NCBI GenBank assembly: GCA_026545225.1
Contig: CM048846.1
Span: 15,933,001 to 15,997,000, forward strand
From: Cornus controversa
Lineage: Eukaryota; Streptophyta; Magnoliopsida; Cornales; Cornaceae
DNA length: 64,000 nucleotides
Direction of reading: 5' to 3'
Below are positions 33,729-48,100 of this stretch, piece by piece (position 1 is the first letter of the stretch; every line of letters begins with the position of its first letter). A program made the position numbers and the translations under genes. The notes below the pieces were generated by a model that saw nothing but the letters and a program-made list of their open reading frames with translations, had not been told where the DNA came from and ran no database searches.

Positions 33729-36700
33729 CTGAAATATGATAATACCCATCAGACCAAGTTTCAGCAATTTGAAGTGTTAGATTATATATTTCCTATTATA
33801 TCTGCTATTATATTTTTCTTCTTTTACTTTCTGCATAATATATATAAGGCGGAAGCTATTTTCTACGATTGACCACCGGAAATGAAACAGATTATGTCAT
33901 CCTGGCTATGAGGGCAATCGACAATGAAGACTACCAGGAATTAATAGACTCTGATACTATGTTAGAAATATAGGAAGATAATTGTATTTGATTGAATTGA
34001 TTTATTGATAATACATAGGAAATATATAATGTAACATGAAGAATTCGATTTGTGCACAACCATAATGACAGTAATTATTGCCATTGTAACAAACCTCAAC
34101 TACTGCACTTTGCTTTGCTATTAAACATCGCGGTGCCTTCTTTGTCACCTTTCCGGTCTTTGGATCGAGTAATGACAATAACCTTACAATACTTGCAGCT
34201 TCCTTTGCATGATGTATATGAAACTCCAGCTGCTCATTTCCATGAAGAAGTTTATTTATATCTCCATACCGAAGTAAAACAATGAAGATTGACTTAATCT
34301 ACAGAGGATGTTACCTGAGAGCCAATTAGGATTGGGGTTGTAATGTCCAAGACAAGAATCTTCAGTTCCAAATGACTTGCTACTGAAACTGGAAAATCTG
34401 GGTGGCACAACACACCCCCACCCATCACTTGGCTTGCATCAATACCTTGTAGACTGACAGCCACATTGTCTCCGGCTCTCGCAATGGCACAAGCCTGAGA
34501 ATCACGTTCCAAGGAACGCACCATGCCTATGCCTCCTGATGGCATAACTAGAACCTATCACTCACACACATGGCAGAGTACTGTTATAATAGTAGATTCA
34601 ACAAATCTACCAAGTCAATCATATCCTTAGTCTATATGTTATATAAATCCTGACTAAAGGGGAGAACTAATCAAGGTCATGACAAAGAAAATGCAATTTG
34701 CATTATACTAAACATGCAGTAACATCATTTCCATTCTCAAAGAGCAATAATAGAAACCCTTCAGAGAGAGAAGTGGAAGGGGGAAAGGGGTGTTAAAACA
34801 AGAATTTGACAAATTTAAGGTAGATAGGATTGGTTGGCTGGGTTGTGACAGGCTGGTTTGACTCGGAGGAAACGTCAGACATGGCTGATCAGCGAAGTAA
34901 TTGTGCAGAAAGGAACTAGGTTTTTTTTTATTTCCAAATTTTTTTAGGGGGGCTCTGATACCATCTTTTCTGTATTTGGCTGTCTCACACAAGTTTACAT
35001 GGGTTCTCTTTATAGGAGGGAATACAAGCACAAAATCACACAAAATCAGGAAACTAATTTCAATAGCTAGCTGGCCTAATTAATTTTCTATTTTACATTT
35101 TACAGCATTGACTAATATTCTATTTATAGTAAATAATCACAGCTAATATTCTGTAATATTACTTCCCTTTCTCCAACATGAATGTTATGAAATGATGTGC
35201 CCCACACATGATCCAGAATGCATACTCTGTCCAAAGGACATGAGTCACTCTTAGTAAGAAGTTAACGTTCTTAAGAAGCGGAAAAACTCACTCAGTTCTA
35301 TTATATATGAGTCCAGATAATGTAGGATGGTAGTAGGAATTGGTTTGAGATGTGGAAACCCTCGCCCCAATCCTTGGGAGGGAGATCCATTTCCAGCCCT
35401 CTGCTCCAGTATAAGGCAAATCCACAAATATGCTGGACATTAATCATGAATAATGCACGCAAGGCCCAGCACACACACATGGAGATACGAGCGATCTCAT
35501 TACAAGTGGCTTTGCTCTGCTTTCTTTCATCTAGTTAAAGTACATAAGAGACAAGATTTGATGCACTTAAAACACCTTAAAATGCAAATGAAGTCATTTT
35601 ACTACAGCTGGCTGCAATTTAGATAACAGGAAGGTCATTTTCATTGCAAAACATTGTGCCGAAAGACTACGTTATTTTAGTGCGTCAAAAATAATTTTTT
35701 TAAGTTCAAATTGACAGTACAGGGGATTGAAGGGATTCTTGAAGCTCATGCAATGATAATCATCCCAGCCCTTGCACCTTGCTTTATGGTACATACAGGC
35801 TACCAAAACCCATCACAGCACCAGCCACAGCCCTCCACAATAGATATGTACTATCCCTGTCCAAGAAGGCAAAGAAGGTTACCAGGAAAGGCCCAATCTG
35901 TCACCATCCCTACAGACAAGTTAAGAAAAGACAAATTTGATGTATTCCTCCCATGGACATAGTATATGTTCAGGAGCATAGTTAGTAAAATCTGGTACAA
36001 GAAAAATACAGGTTTGGATATGTACGAGTATAATTCAATTTTTTCTTAAAAAGGAAATCTTTAAAAAATTGGCACTAAAAACAGAAATTGAAAAATACAA
36101 TAATACATACGGATATTGTACTTTTTTAGTTAAAAATTTGGGACCAAAATTTGGCTATACACATTCATTTTAATTTCATATGTTATCATTACATATGACA
36201 GAGGATGAGCCTTGGCACAACGGTAAGGTTATTCCATTGAGACCTGGAGGTTACGGGTTCAAACAAGGAAACACCTATCCGCATATGGAAGTAAGATTGC
36301 GTACATCTAACTCTAAACAACAAGGAATTAGGAGAGAATTGTTTTAGTGAAATGGTATTTCATTTATTCTAAGAATGATATACACGTACACTACTTATAG
36401 GCTATACAAGGCACTAAAAAAGGAACAAAATAACTATACACATAATTTTTCTTATTTATAGAGTTGACTAGGCCTATATTTAAACATAAAATACAGCCAG
36501 GCAATCCCTAGAGATCAGCAATAAATCTTAGCTGAATATTCTCCTTTCCAACACTCCCCCTCAAGCTTGTTTGAAGATATCTTCCATAGCTAGCTTGCCC
36601 GTCAATTTCTCAAATTGTTTATTGGATAGACCCTTTGTAAGAATATCTGCAATCTGTTCATCAGTTGATATATAGGTCATACAAATCTGTCTGTTCTCTA

Positions 36701-39700
36701 TTTTCTCCTTGATGAAGTGCTTGTCTACCTCAACATGCTTGGTTCTAGCATAAAGAACATGATTATGTGCTATTGAGATTATTGTTTTGTTATCATAGTA
36801 TGCCTCTATCGAAGAGGGACTTGAGACCTTCAGTTCATCTAAGATTCTCCTAACCCACAATACCTCACAAATTTCGTGGGCAACTGATCTAAATTCGGCT
36901 TCAGCATTGCTTCTTGCCACCACATTTTGTTTTTTACTATGCCAAGTAACAAGGTTTCCTCCAACAAAAGTACAGTAGCCAGAGGTTGACCTTCTATCCG
37001 TTATACTCCCAGCCCAGTCTGCATCTGTATATACTTCAATTTGCAGGTGATCGTGCTTTTCAATCAGCAGACCCTTCCCTAGTGATCCCTTTAAGTACCT
37101 TAGGATTCTGTACACAGCCTTGAAGTGTTCTGGACCTGGTGAGTGCATAAATTGACTTACCATGCTCACTGCAAAAGCTATATCTCGGCGGGTATGCTAC
37201 AGATAAATCAGTCTACCAACCAGCCTCTGAAATTGTTCCTTGTTCTTCACATCTTCGGGTTTAGCAGATTGGAGCTTCAAATTAGGTTCAATTGGTGTCT
37301 TTGCTGCCTTGCAACCGAGTAGACCTGTCTCTCCAAGAAGATTCAGCACAAATTTTTGTTGAGACACGAAAATGCCCTTTTTAGACCTGACAAACTCCAT
37401 TCCAATAAAATACTATAAGGCTCCCAAGTCCTTGCTCCCAAGTCCTTGATCTCAAAGTCATCAGTAAGAACTCCCTTAAGTCTTTTGAGCTCAACACTCA
37501 TCACCAGTTAATACATCAACATAAACAATCAAAATAGCAATCTTTCTTTCTTTTGAGTGCTTATAGAACATAGTGTGATCTGCCTGACTTTGTGTATATC
37601 CGTGACCCTTTACAGCTTTCCCAAATCGCTCAAACCATGCTCTAGGAGATTGTTTGAGGCCATACAGGAATTTTCTTAGTCTACACATTTTCCCTTCACC
37701 AAGACATTCTTCAAACCCCGGTGGTAGGCTCATAAAGATTTTCTCTTCCAAATCCCCGTTTAAGAATGTGTTTTTTACATCTAGCTGGTGTAAGGGTCAG
37801 TCAAGACCAGTAAGACACAGATTGAATTAATCTTTGCGATCGGGGCAAAAGTTTCTTGGTAATCAATATCGTATGTCTGTGTAAATCCTTTTGCCACTAA
37901 ACGTGTCTTGTACCTTTCTATACTTCCATCAACTCTACACTTATCTGTAAGCACCCATTTGCATCCTACCGTTTTCTTCTCCCTTGGTAAGCTAACTATC
38001 TTCCAAGTCCCATTCTTTTTCAATGCGTTCATCTCTTCCAAAACTGCCAATTTCCAATCCGAATTATCTAAGGCTTCCTCAATGGTTCTTGGGATAAACA
38101 TGTGGGAGATTTTTGAGGTAAAAGATTTACGAGACTTAGAAAGCCTATGGTAAGACACATATTTAGCAATAGGATGTTTTGTACAAGTTCAAACTCCCTT
38201 TCTAAGTGCTATAGGTACATCAAGATCGAAAGCAGTAGGAGTGGAATTTGATAAAGAAGGATTAGAGTTACCTGGAATAGTAGATGGACCATCGCTCGGA
38301 GACAATGGTTGGTCTTGTGCTAGAGTTGTAGGCAAGTCTTTATTTTTTTTGATGAGTACTCCTTGTTTGTGAGCCATCTAAGTTTGGCAATGGTAGGCTA
38401 GTATTTCCTTTTTTTTCATTATTGTGACTACCAATTTCTTGATTATTAGAGGTGGAAGGATCAAGAAGAGGTACGGGAAATAAGGTATTAGGCAGAGGAA
38501 CAGTTGCTTCCCAAAATTGAGCTTCATTATTCTCCATCTCCCCCTGAAGACAGTTTTGTCCAAAGTAAGGATGATTTTCCACAAAAGATACATCCATACT
38601 CACAAAAGTTTTTTTATGTTTTAGGATTATAACACTTATATCCCCTTTTATTTGGCGCATAACCGATAAACACATTTTTCTGCCCTAGGATCAATTTTGG
38701 ATCGAAGCCTACTAGGTATGTGAACAAACACAATGCACCCAAAAAATTTCAAGGGTAAGTCAGAGAAAAGTCAACATTCAGGGAAGAAGTTTTTTGAAAC
38801 ATTCTAAAGGTGTAATATATTTTAAAATACAAGTAGGCATTCTATTTATCAAATAAGATGCTCTCAAAATAGCATCTCCCTATAGATATTTTGGCACATG
38901 CATTGAGAACATAATGGCACGTACAACTTCAAGTAAATGTCTGTTTTTTCTCTCGGCAATACCATTCTGTTGAGGAGTATCAGTACAAGTAGATTGATGT
39001 TGAATCCCCTTTTCCTTTAAAAAATTTTTCAAAAATTGATTGAAATACTCAGTTCCATTATCAGAATGAAGTATTCTTATTTTTGTTTGAAATTGGTTTT
39101 CAACCATATTATAAAAAAATTTGACCAAATTTTCAACTTTAGATTTATCATTCATCAAATATACCCAACATAGCTGAGTGTGATCATCTATGAAAGTTAC
39201 AAACATTTTTTTTTTCAAAGGATGTGATAATTTTTGAAGGACCCCAAACGTCACTATGAATCAAATAATGGTTTTAAGGCACAATATGGTTTTGAATTGT
39301 AAATAGTACAATAGCTCTTTGATAAATGACAACTTCACATTGAAAAGATGAACAATCCACATTTTTAAATAGAACAGGAAATAAAAACTTCAAATAAGAA
39401 AAGCTAGGATGTCCTAGTCTTAGATGCCAAATCATTATTTGTTCACGGACAGAGAGAGAACTAATACTAGTACTAAAACCTTGAGCTTATTTATTACAGA
39501 GGAAGTTGTCATCAAAATAATAGAGACCGTCCATCATTCTAGCACTACCAATCATCATCCTCATGCTCAGGTCCTGAAAATCACAATGAGAGTCAAAAAA
39601 GGTAACACGACAATTAGAATCTTTAGAGAGTTGACTCACAGATAAGAGATTACAGGTAAGATTGGGGACATGAAGGATAGATTTTAGGTTGATTTTTTTA

Positions 39701-42149
39701 GAAATTTTGATAGAACCTTTTCCTGCAATAGATAAAAATTTTCCATCTGCAATTCTAACTTTTTTATAACCAGAACAAGGCAAATAAGAATGAAATACGT
39801 GAGAAAGATTTGTCATGTGATCAGAAGCACCCGAATCAATGATCCGAGGTGTAGGACTAGAATGACAAGAGAAAGCACTAGAGTTGCTACATATTTGAGC
39901 CAGAGAAACACTAGGAATACCAAACTCTGGATTGGATTTCAGCAGCTTCAAAAGATGATCCATCTGCTCTTTACTGAAGGGACCAACATCAGCCTCATTT
40001 GCATTAGCAGATCTGTCTCCAGGCTAGCTACTCTTCCAGTTAGCAGGTTTGCCATGAATTTTCCAGCATGTCTCACGTGCATGGCGGGGTTTGTTGCAGA
40101 AATCACACCATATCCGAGACTTGTCCTCGGCTCTGTGCTGGCTATTGGAATGCTGCTCGCATTTGCATCAACAACGACTAGGGCAAAATTTTCAATCGAT
40201 GCCCCAGCCCCCATTTTTCCGAACATAACACTACGGCGGCTTTCCTCCCTCTGAACTTCAAGAAATACCTTTCCAAGTGAAGGAAGAGGACCACGACCAA
40301 TGATCCTTCCCCTTCATCAAATTCTACGTTCAGGCCAGTAAGAAATTTGTAGATGCAATCGTTTTCCACTGTCTTCTTGTGGTGATTGCAATCATCTGGA
40401 GATTTCCATTCATAGTCATTGAAAATATCTAGATCCTGCCACAGTCTTTTCAAAATATTGAAGTATTTGGTGACATTGTCTCCCCCTTGTTGAAAATATA
40501 GTTAGAGGCGATGTCTTCATACATGGAATTAACAAGCTAGACCATAACTATGGAATTTTCTGCATCCCAAGTGGCATAAGTCGTATCCTTCAAATCAAGC
40601 GCCTTTGTATCACCACTCAAGTACCCAATCTTTCCTCTCCCTCGAATATACAAACGTACTGATTGAGAACAAAGCAGAAAATTGTCTCCATTAAGGCGTA
40701 TAGTGGTTATCTGAACAGAGTGCGATTCAGAATTGGGACCACAGTTTTCAGTAGGCTTAGAAAAGACTTCAGATGAGACTTCAGACATCATCAGAACTTA
40801 GGGTTTTGATTTGAGAGAAAAAAATGTGGAGTTTACCAAGGAATAAGTCTGGGTAATTTTTTCCGAATGCAAAAAAGAGTCAGAAATAAAGTTCCAACTC
40901 TGATATCATCTAAACTACAAGGAATTAAGAAAGAATTGTTTTAGTGAAATAGTATTTCATTTATTCTAAGAATGATAAACACGTACACCACTTATAGGTT
41001 ATACAAGGCACTAAAAAAGGAACAAAATAACTATACACCTAACTTTCCTTATTTACAGAGTTGACTAGGCCTATATTTAAACATAAAATATAGCTAGGCA
41101 ATCCCTAGAGATCAACAATAAATATCAGCCGAATATTCTCCTTTCCAACACTAACTCTCCCTAGATCCTGCAATGGCAAGAGTCTTGTGCACTAGGTTTA
41201 CCCTTTAAACCTTTTATGTTATCATTACATATCAATATAGGGAAAAAAATTCTCAATTTCAAGAATCAAGTCTAGTCACCCACTCGGTCCATGTTCTCAC
41301 CCCACAACTACACATCTACCAATTCACCAAAAAAATTTCAGTGTTGCCCATATGATTTAACTGGAAAAATAATATATATGTATAGTGTTTACTCTATAAC
41401 TATACATATCAAAGGTTGAATTTTGGCAGAAGATATATACATTAGTCTATACTATTTGGCAATATAAAACTTTCGCATAAACTGTCTTAGTTATGTATAT
41501 AGTTAAATATATATATATTACATATATAGATATATGTAATTGCAGAGAGAGAGAGAGAGGAGCATTTGGTACCGAGTGTCTGGTAATGAAAAGTGAAAAC
41601 TTAAGGACTTGAGTGAAGATGGAGACTGGAGAGAGAAAAAGTGTGACAGTACTTGCCAAGGTAGAAGGGGACTAAATAGTAGGTTGGGCGCTAAAACAGA
41701 ATCAAGAACAAAGAATTCATGTAGCGGAAATGAGGATGTTAAGATGGATAATAGGAGTTACTAGAAGAGATAGGGTTACAAACCAAAATGTGAGGGAGAG
41801 ATTAGGTGTGGCACCTGTTAGTAATAAGATTAGAGAGAGTAGACTTAGGTGGTATAGACATATACATAGAAGGCCTATAGATGCACTAGTGAGAAGATGA
41901 AGGTTAATTTGCATAGAGGGTAGGAGGTAGAGAAGGCGCCCGAAATTAACATGAAATCATTAGAAATGATTTTAAAAAGTTAAATATTAGAGAAGAGATG
42001 GCGTGTAATAGAAAAGAATGGAAAAAGAGAATGCATTTGGCCTACCCCACTCATATGGGATTAAGGCAAGGATGATGATGATGATGAAGGGAACTAAATA
42101 ATAGGGTACTAAATAATAGGGTTAGGGAAATTTGAATTATCAAGATCTT

Positions 42150-42185
<36 letters not shown>

Positions 42186-45100
42186 TCCTAGTTTGATACA
42201 ACTCTTTTCAAATGGGACCCAAATTAAATGAGTTTTAGACTTCTATAAGGTTGCAATAGCTAATACGTGTATTTTACTGTACAATTGGGAGTTGGTCGCT
42301 ATACGGAAGTTTTTTATATATATATATAAAATCCGTACATAGGCGTATTGTACACAAAGTTACCAAGTTCAAAAGAAATAAATTAAAATTTCAAACTATG
42401 AGAGACCTACATCCTACCCTGATTTAATAAATTATATTTTCAAAAAAGGCCAACACGTCATTTAATTTATATACTTTAAAATAACTAAAGCAGCCAGCTG
42501 ATTACAAACCTTATATCCACTTTGAAGTGGCCCAGCCTCCAATTTCCCACATGCTGACACCTAATTTGATTGATGAGAAATGCGAAAGGAAAAAGGAAAG
42601 AAAAAAGAAATAAAGATCACCGATGGGAATTCAATTCTGTCCCCCGTCCCCCTTTCACAGAAAGGGGAGAAAAAGAGAATTCATTTGGCCGAACCCATTT
42701 ATATAGGATTAAGGCAAGGATGATGATGACGATGATGATGATGATAATGATTATGATAATGATAATGATAATGATAATGATGATGATGATGAAGGGAACT
42801 GAATAATAGGGTTAGGGAAATTTGAAGGGTTAATTTAATTTATGACAACTGTTGGGAGTCTAATTACAAATACACCAACTTTCAAATAGTATATGGTCAA
42901 AAAACAACTTTTCAAAAAGTAATTACAAATACGACAATTTATACTATTTAGGTCCAAATTGCCCTTAAGACCCTTTACATATCAGTTTACTAAAACTTTT
43001 AGTGCACAATGTAATAGTTTTACTGCATTTATGTAATACTTTAACTGCATAATGTTATAATTTTACTACACAAAACATGAAACAACTAGTGTAGTTTACT
43101 AAAACTTTTAGTGCACAATGTAATAGTTTTACTGCATTATGTAATACTTTAACTGCATGATGTTAAAATTTTACTACACAAAACATTACTGCAGAGGGGT
43201 AATTTGGTCCTGTGTATTGAGGAACAGTGAAAAGTGTCAAATACGTAAATACTTTTGTATAAGTTGCTTTTTGAGCCAATATTATTTAAAACTTGACATG
43301 TTTGTAATTAGGCCACCAAAAATGGTCAAGAATTAAATTAACCCTAAAATTTGAATTATCAAGATCTTTTATATATATATATACACACACTCCTAGTTTG
43401 ATACAACTCTATTCAAATAGGACCCAAATTAAATGAGTTTTAAACTTCTATAAGGTTGCAATAGCTAAAACATGTATTTTACTGTACAATTGGGAGTTGG
43501 TCGCTATACGGAAGTTTTTTTTTATATAAAATCCGTACATAGGCGTATTGTATGCGAAGTTACCAAGTTCAAAATAAATAAATTAAAATTTCAAACTATG
43601 AGAGACCTACATCCTACCCTGATTTAATAAATTATATTTTCAAAAAAGACCAACACGTCATTTAATTTATATACTTTAAAATAACTAAAACTGCCAGCTG
43701 ATTACAAACCTTATATCCACTTCGAAGTGCCCCAGCCTCCAATTTCCCACATGCTGACACCTGCCCAAGTGACTGAGATCTGATAACATCACATATGGGC
43801 ATTAGCAGGGGCTTTGAGTAATCTCTTGCCGGAGGTTGGAGAGAATCTATTGCATCCAATAGAAAAGGCCCCTTGTACCTGCAATTTAATCGTCATTGTC
43901 ATTCTTCAGCATTATTCAATATCACACAAAAGAAGAAAAGGAGCTAATTGAAATTTTTTTCAATGGAAATTCATCAATAATAGTGAAATATCAACTCCAT
44001 AACAAAAAGTTACCACTTTTCACCAATCATAAAGTATAGTTTGCTAATAAATTGTGGCCCTCTAAGAACATATATTCTTATGGTACCAAAAAGCGTGCTA
44101 GTCTACATCTTTCTCTTTCTATATTATTCAAACTCTCCTTTCTAAACTATTCCACCATAACTTACAAGATGCGGCTGACATCTAAAGATGTTAATATAAA
44201 CAAGCAGATATTTTTTCTCTTTTACATTAAAATTTGACTTAATAGAGCAGGAAAGGAGATTATAAAGAAAGAGGAAAGACTCTTGTCTAAAAGAGAGAAA
44301 TAAAAAAGAAAAACATATAAAATTAACAAACTGCTTTTCAGAATTTCGTTCTTTACCTTTCTATGAGGTACTAACTTTACACAATTTGTATAGATCGTTT
44401 GTTCAATAAGCTCTGTGACCATTTACCCATACCCATACACTAATTATTATCATCTTTATAACAATCGTCGAAGCTATTTTCTTGCAGAGTACAAATCAGC
44501 AGAAGTACCTTTATCACATTCAAAAAAAAAAACCAAGATGCTATTAGAGAGAGTAACACAAGGTGTCAAAATCCATATCCCTACATAACCTTAACATAAA
44601 AAATTTCCCTTCACCTTAATCTAAAGATCACACCTCACTTAGAACATGAGATCATCTAAACCTCTATATAGACCTAGTGAAATCTTGGCCTTACAGAGTC
44701 CATGATATTTTTGCACTGCCACCCTCTCTTTCACACAAGTTAACTTCAAGTTCCACCTAAATCAATCCACCCAAGACCTCTATTGTGTTGTGAGCAATGC
44801 CTCCCTTCTCTAATCATCAGCTTGGACCCGCATCAACCGACCACCCCCTTGGTTCATTTCATAATCTTATTGTGGAGATAAGGGCATATATCAGAAATTT
44901 TTTGGTGTGCACGAGTCCAAATAAATCGTAAAGAAAATTGAACAGCTGATAGATTGACAAGAAGGTTTGTACAGTACAGGTCAAAGAATTTGACAGTATG
45001 ATTTACCAAGAGATGTTAAGGATATTATGTAGAGAACTGTGGGGTGTGTATTACTCAATCTTTGCACTAGTTGTTGCTCTATGAATTCGTATCAAACATA

Positions 45101-48100
45101 CAGCACACACATGAGATAAAGAGAGAGAGAAGGGGAAAAGAAGAAAGGAAAAGAAAATATGTACTGCTAGATAATGTGCAGAATTCTGGAGTTGAAGTCA
45201 TTAAAGGCTTCACCAGAGTTTCAAAAGGCTATTCAATGACTCACCCTTCAGGCTTGCCTCAAGGCAACAGCACAAAAACACTTCCAGGCTTAAAGTAAGT
45301 GTTCCACTAAGCGTATGCCTACCAAGCCAAGGTGTAAACAAAGATGCTACGACTTGTGCCTTTTCATGCCTAAGGTAGAGAATATTGCACTTCATAAAAC
45401 ATCCTAGTTAGTTTTCCCATCAAGACTTGCAATGTTTTTTTTTTTTTTTTGTTATTTGTTATATTCTTTTTTAAATATTTAAACACATCGATTTTTTTCT
45501 TCTTTCATTTTTTTATACCAGTAATACATCAACGAGATGCAGTTCGTTATCTTTTTGCTATATTTAACTACTTGATATATAAATCAACTATGTTAATATT
45601 TTTTTCTTCATTCTAATGCTTTTTTGAAAGTTCAAATTTTATGTGTATTTTTAATCTCATATGCAATTTTTAATCCTTACATATATATGCAATATTTAGT
45701 ATTTTATAACATTAATCAAAGATAAAGAATCAAAGCCTCATTTACCCTCCCTCTTGCGTTTCAACCCTGTTCGAAAGGGAGGAAGAAATAGGACAGAGGG
45801 ATAGAAGGGGAGAGATAGAGAGCGTTTCCTTTGTTTGATAGAGGGGCAGAGGACGGGAAAAGGAGGAGGGAAGCCTCTTCCCTCCGGGACCCTCCATATT
45901 CCCTCTTCCCAGAAGTGGGAGGAGAAAGAGGAAAAAAACTCCTTTTAATATGGGAGGGTATAGTAGTAAAACATGATATGGCTCAAACAAATAAAATGAG
46001 GGAACGGCCACTTTCCTTCCAGGGGTAACTCCATCCCTCCCTCCCAATTTTTCATCAGTTATACAAAACAGAGCATTATAAGTGCTTCAAGGCTTACACC
46101 TCATCTCAGAAGGTGTAAATCCCTAGATCAAAATTTTTGCCTTCAACCACACTACGATGATGAATTGTTCTATGACATTTTTGCCAACCAATCAAGCTAA
46201 ATATCCATCTACTGACACATATAGACCGTTTTATGTACAAAAAATAACCCTTAACAAATCTCAAGATTACCAATAGACGTACCGCCAAACAAAGCTGTGC
46301 ATGCAAGTCAAGGTCATTAGCAAGCTTGATTATGCAATAGACACAACAGTGCTCAAGATTGGATCCAAATCCTTGAACTTACAACCAGAGCTTGAACTGA
46401 ACTAAACTTTCCCCAATCAGCGCAGGAAATAGTGTGCATCTCTCAACCCATCTGCTTTAATGAGCCAATATAAAACCTCACATATAGTTTCAACTTCATG
46501 AGAACTCTCCGCTTGTTGAGAGATCGAGAGGGTTTCTTTCTGATGTTTTCTTAAATAACCTTTTTCAGAGAATAGAAGTGAATTTCTTTCAGCTTGGCGA
46601 CAAAGTTAACGTGAGTAGAAGAGTTAATAAAGAAGGATATGATACATGTGATTTGACTGAGGCTATGGCCTTGGAGAGAGCAGAATGGAAAAATAGAAGC
46701 CAGCTCCAAGTAGTTGGAAAAAGGCATTGTTGAGTTGATAAAGATCTCTCTAAATGGACTTCCTCTTATTTTCCAAATCGTGTATCATATCGCATATCAA
46801 AATCAATATTTTCCATGTTGTGTACTGTGTGTATGTTTAGATACGTCCACATATGTATTATATCGATTCACAGCATCAAAAAAAGATGAGGGAAATCATA
46901 ATTAAAAATTTGTTGGGGTCCACCCCGCCATGCATATTCATGCAGTAGGTCCACATTGCACTTTTTTACGATATCCTATTCACCCAACAATGAGTTCCAA
47001 AAGAGCGCATCTCCTTATGACACATGGACCAACGAAGCTGTAACACATGACTTTCTCTGGAACCTTCTCAAGATGTGACTGTCCCTTGAGAGGTTAACAG
47101 ACCTTGAAAATGAAGATCAATCAGTAGGAGCAAGAGTGAGGTTATCCTATACTTAAAAGAACCACTTCAGGAGTTATATCCCACAACTAATCTCAACCTT
47201 GATCTCCAGGCACACAAAAGCTAACATATTCTATAATTGAATCCCTCAAACAGGGTTCAAGGAGGTCTCTGAACTCAGTAAACGGACATGATCTGAACCC
47301 CAGGTTACATTAAGATCCTCACTAGGATCCTAGAGGTTTGTATCTTAGTAACTACAAACGTAGAGGTAGCGGAACATAATTTCCTGCCACAATCTATATA
47401 GGCAGTCTGAAAAAAAGAGAAGCCACAACCCTCCAAGACACGTGCTTGCTACTTGTCACACTCGGCAACACCTATGTATTATTCCTCTGTTTCTTTATGT
47501 CACGTGTGCTAGGTATTGCCAAATTCTGTTGCATAAAATTGAAGGGAAAAAAAATACCGGTTAGGCTTCTTCTAGTGTAAAGGCCAAGAATGATGGCATT
47601 ATATTCTAAATGATAGAAGAGTAGACAATTTCATAAAGGAGGGAAAAAAAGCAACAAACAATCCTTTTGATCTCCACATTCCTTTGTAACAATAGTGTAG
47701 TAATTCCTGATAAAAATATGTTTAAATTAACTTTCCTTAAAGTACCAAAAAAATTAAAAACTTATATGCATTTTTATGTATCGTATCATGTACTAAAGTC
47801 TATATGTATTCTGTAAGATAAAATTGATGGGATACGTATTGGATATTTGTATTGATTACCTCTAACATTCATAAAATCATATGTACGATCTTGTGTATTA
47901 TTATATGTTGACAACTTAGTAAACTTATTATCCAAGTCGTCATCATTGTGCTGTTATGTCAAATATTCTAGCAACCAAGGGACCAAGGCCGAGTAGAGCA
48001 AAACAATTGCCAACCTATGTTTGAACAGGCTTGACCAAGTCCACCTAAGCCTAAAACTGGACTTTGACCAAGGAAAGCTCAATATTCATCTTAGCTCAAC

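Larger units (their letters stand above)
36312..41150 (-). mobile_element. Ty1/copia retrotransposon, complete but inactivated
   Basis: 4839 bp with two 242-bp LTRs, the 5-bp target duplication CTAAC (36307-36311 and 41151-41155), a primer-binding site next to the 5' LTR, a GGGGGAG polypurine tract next to the 3' LTR, and coding remnants in the order gag, protease, integrase, RT, RNase H on the minus strand, which is the copia order. Several frameshifts and stops break the polyprotein. By eye the LTRs differ at about 17 positions, so the insertion is not recent. It sits inside the SINE. Confidence 0.95.
36197..41214 (+). mobile_element. tRNA-derived SINE (Au-like), split by a copia element
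   Basis: The SINE body is 36197-36311 plus 41156-41214. It shows a pol III A-box-like TGGCACAACGGTAAGG and B-box-like GGTTCAAAC, and after the copia insert continues CCTAGATCCTGCAATGG and CTTGTGCACTAGG, as in plant Au-type SINEs. A perfect 18-bp target duplication TATGTTATCATTACATAT flanks it (36179-36196 and 41215-41232). It lies in HBS1-like intron 8. Confidence 0.88.

Noticed and set aside
35711..35962. Plus-strand ORF in HBS1 intron 8
   Set aside because: No domain, no splice support, within an intron on the opposite strand.
36197..36311. A tRNA gene, from the A-box and B-box-like sequences
   Set aside because: No cloverleaf can be formed; the body, target duplication and 3' part fit a SINE.
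42570..42806. Met/Ile-rich ORF
   Set aside because: A by-product of the (GAT)n microsatellite of a LINE tail.
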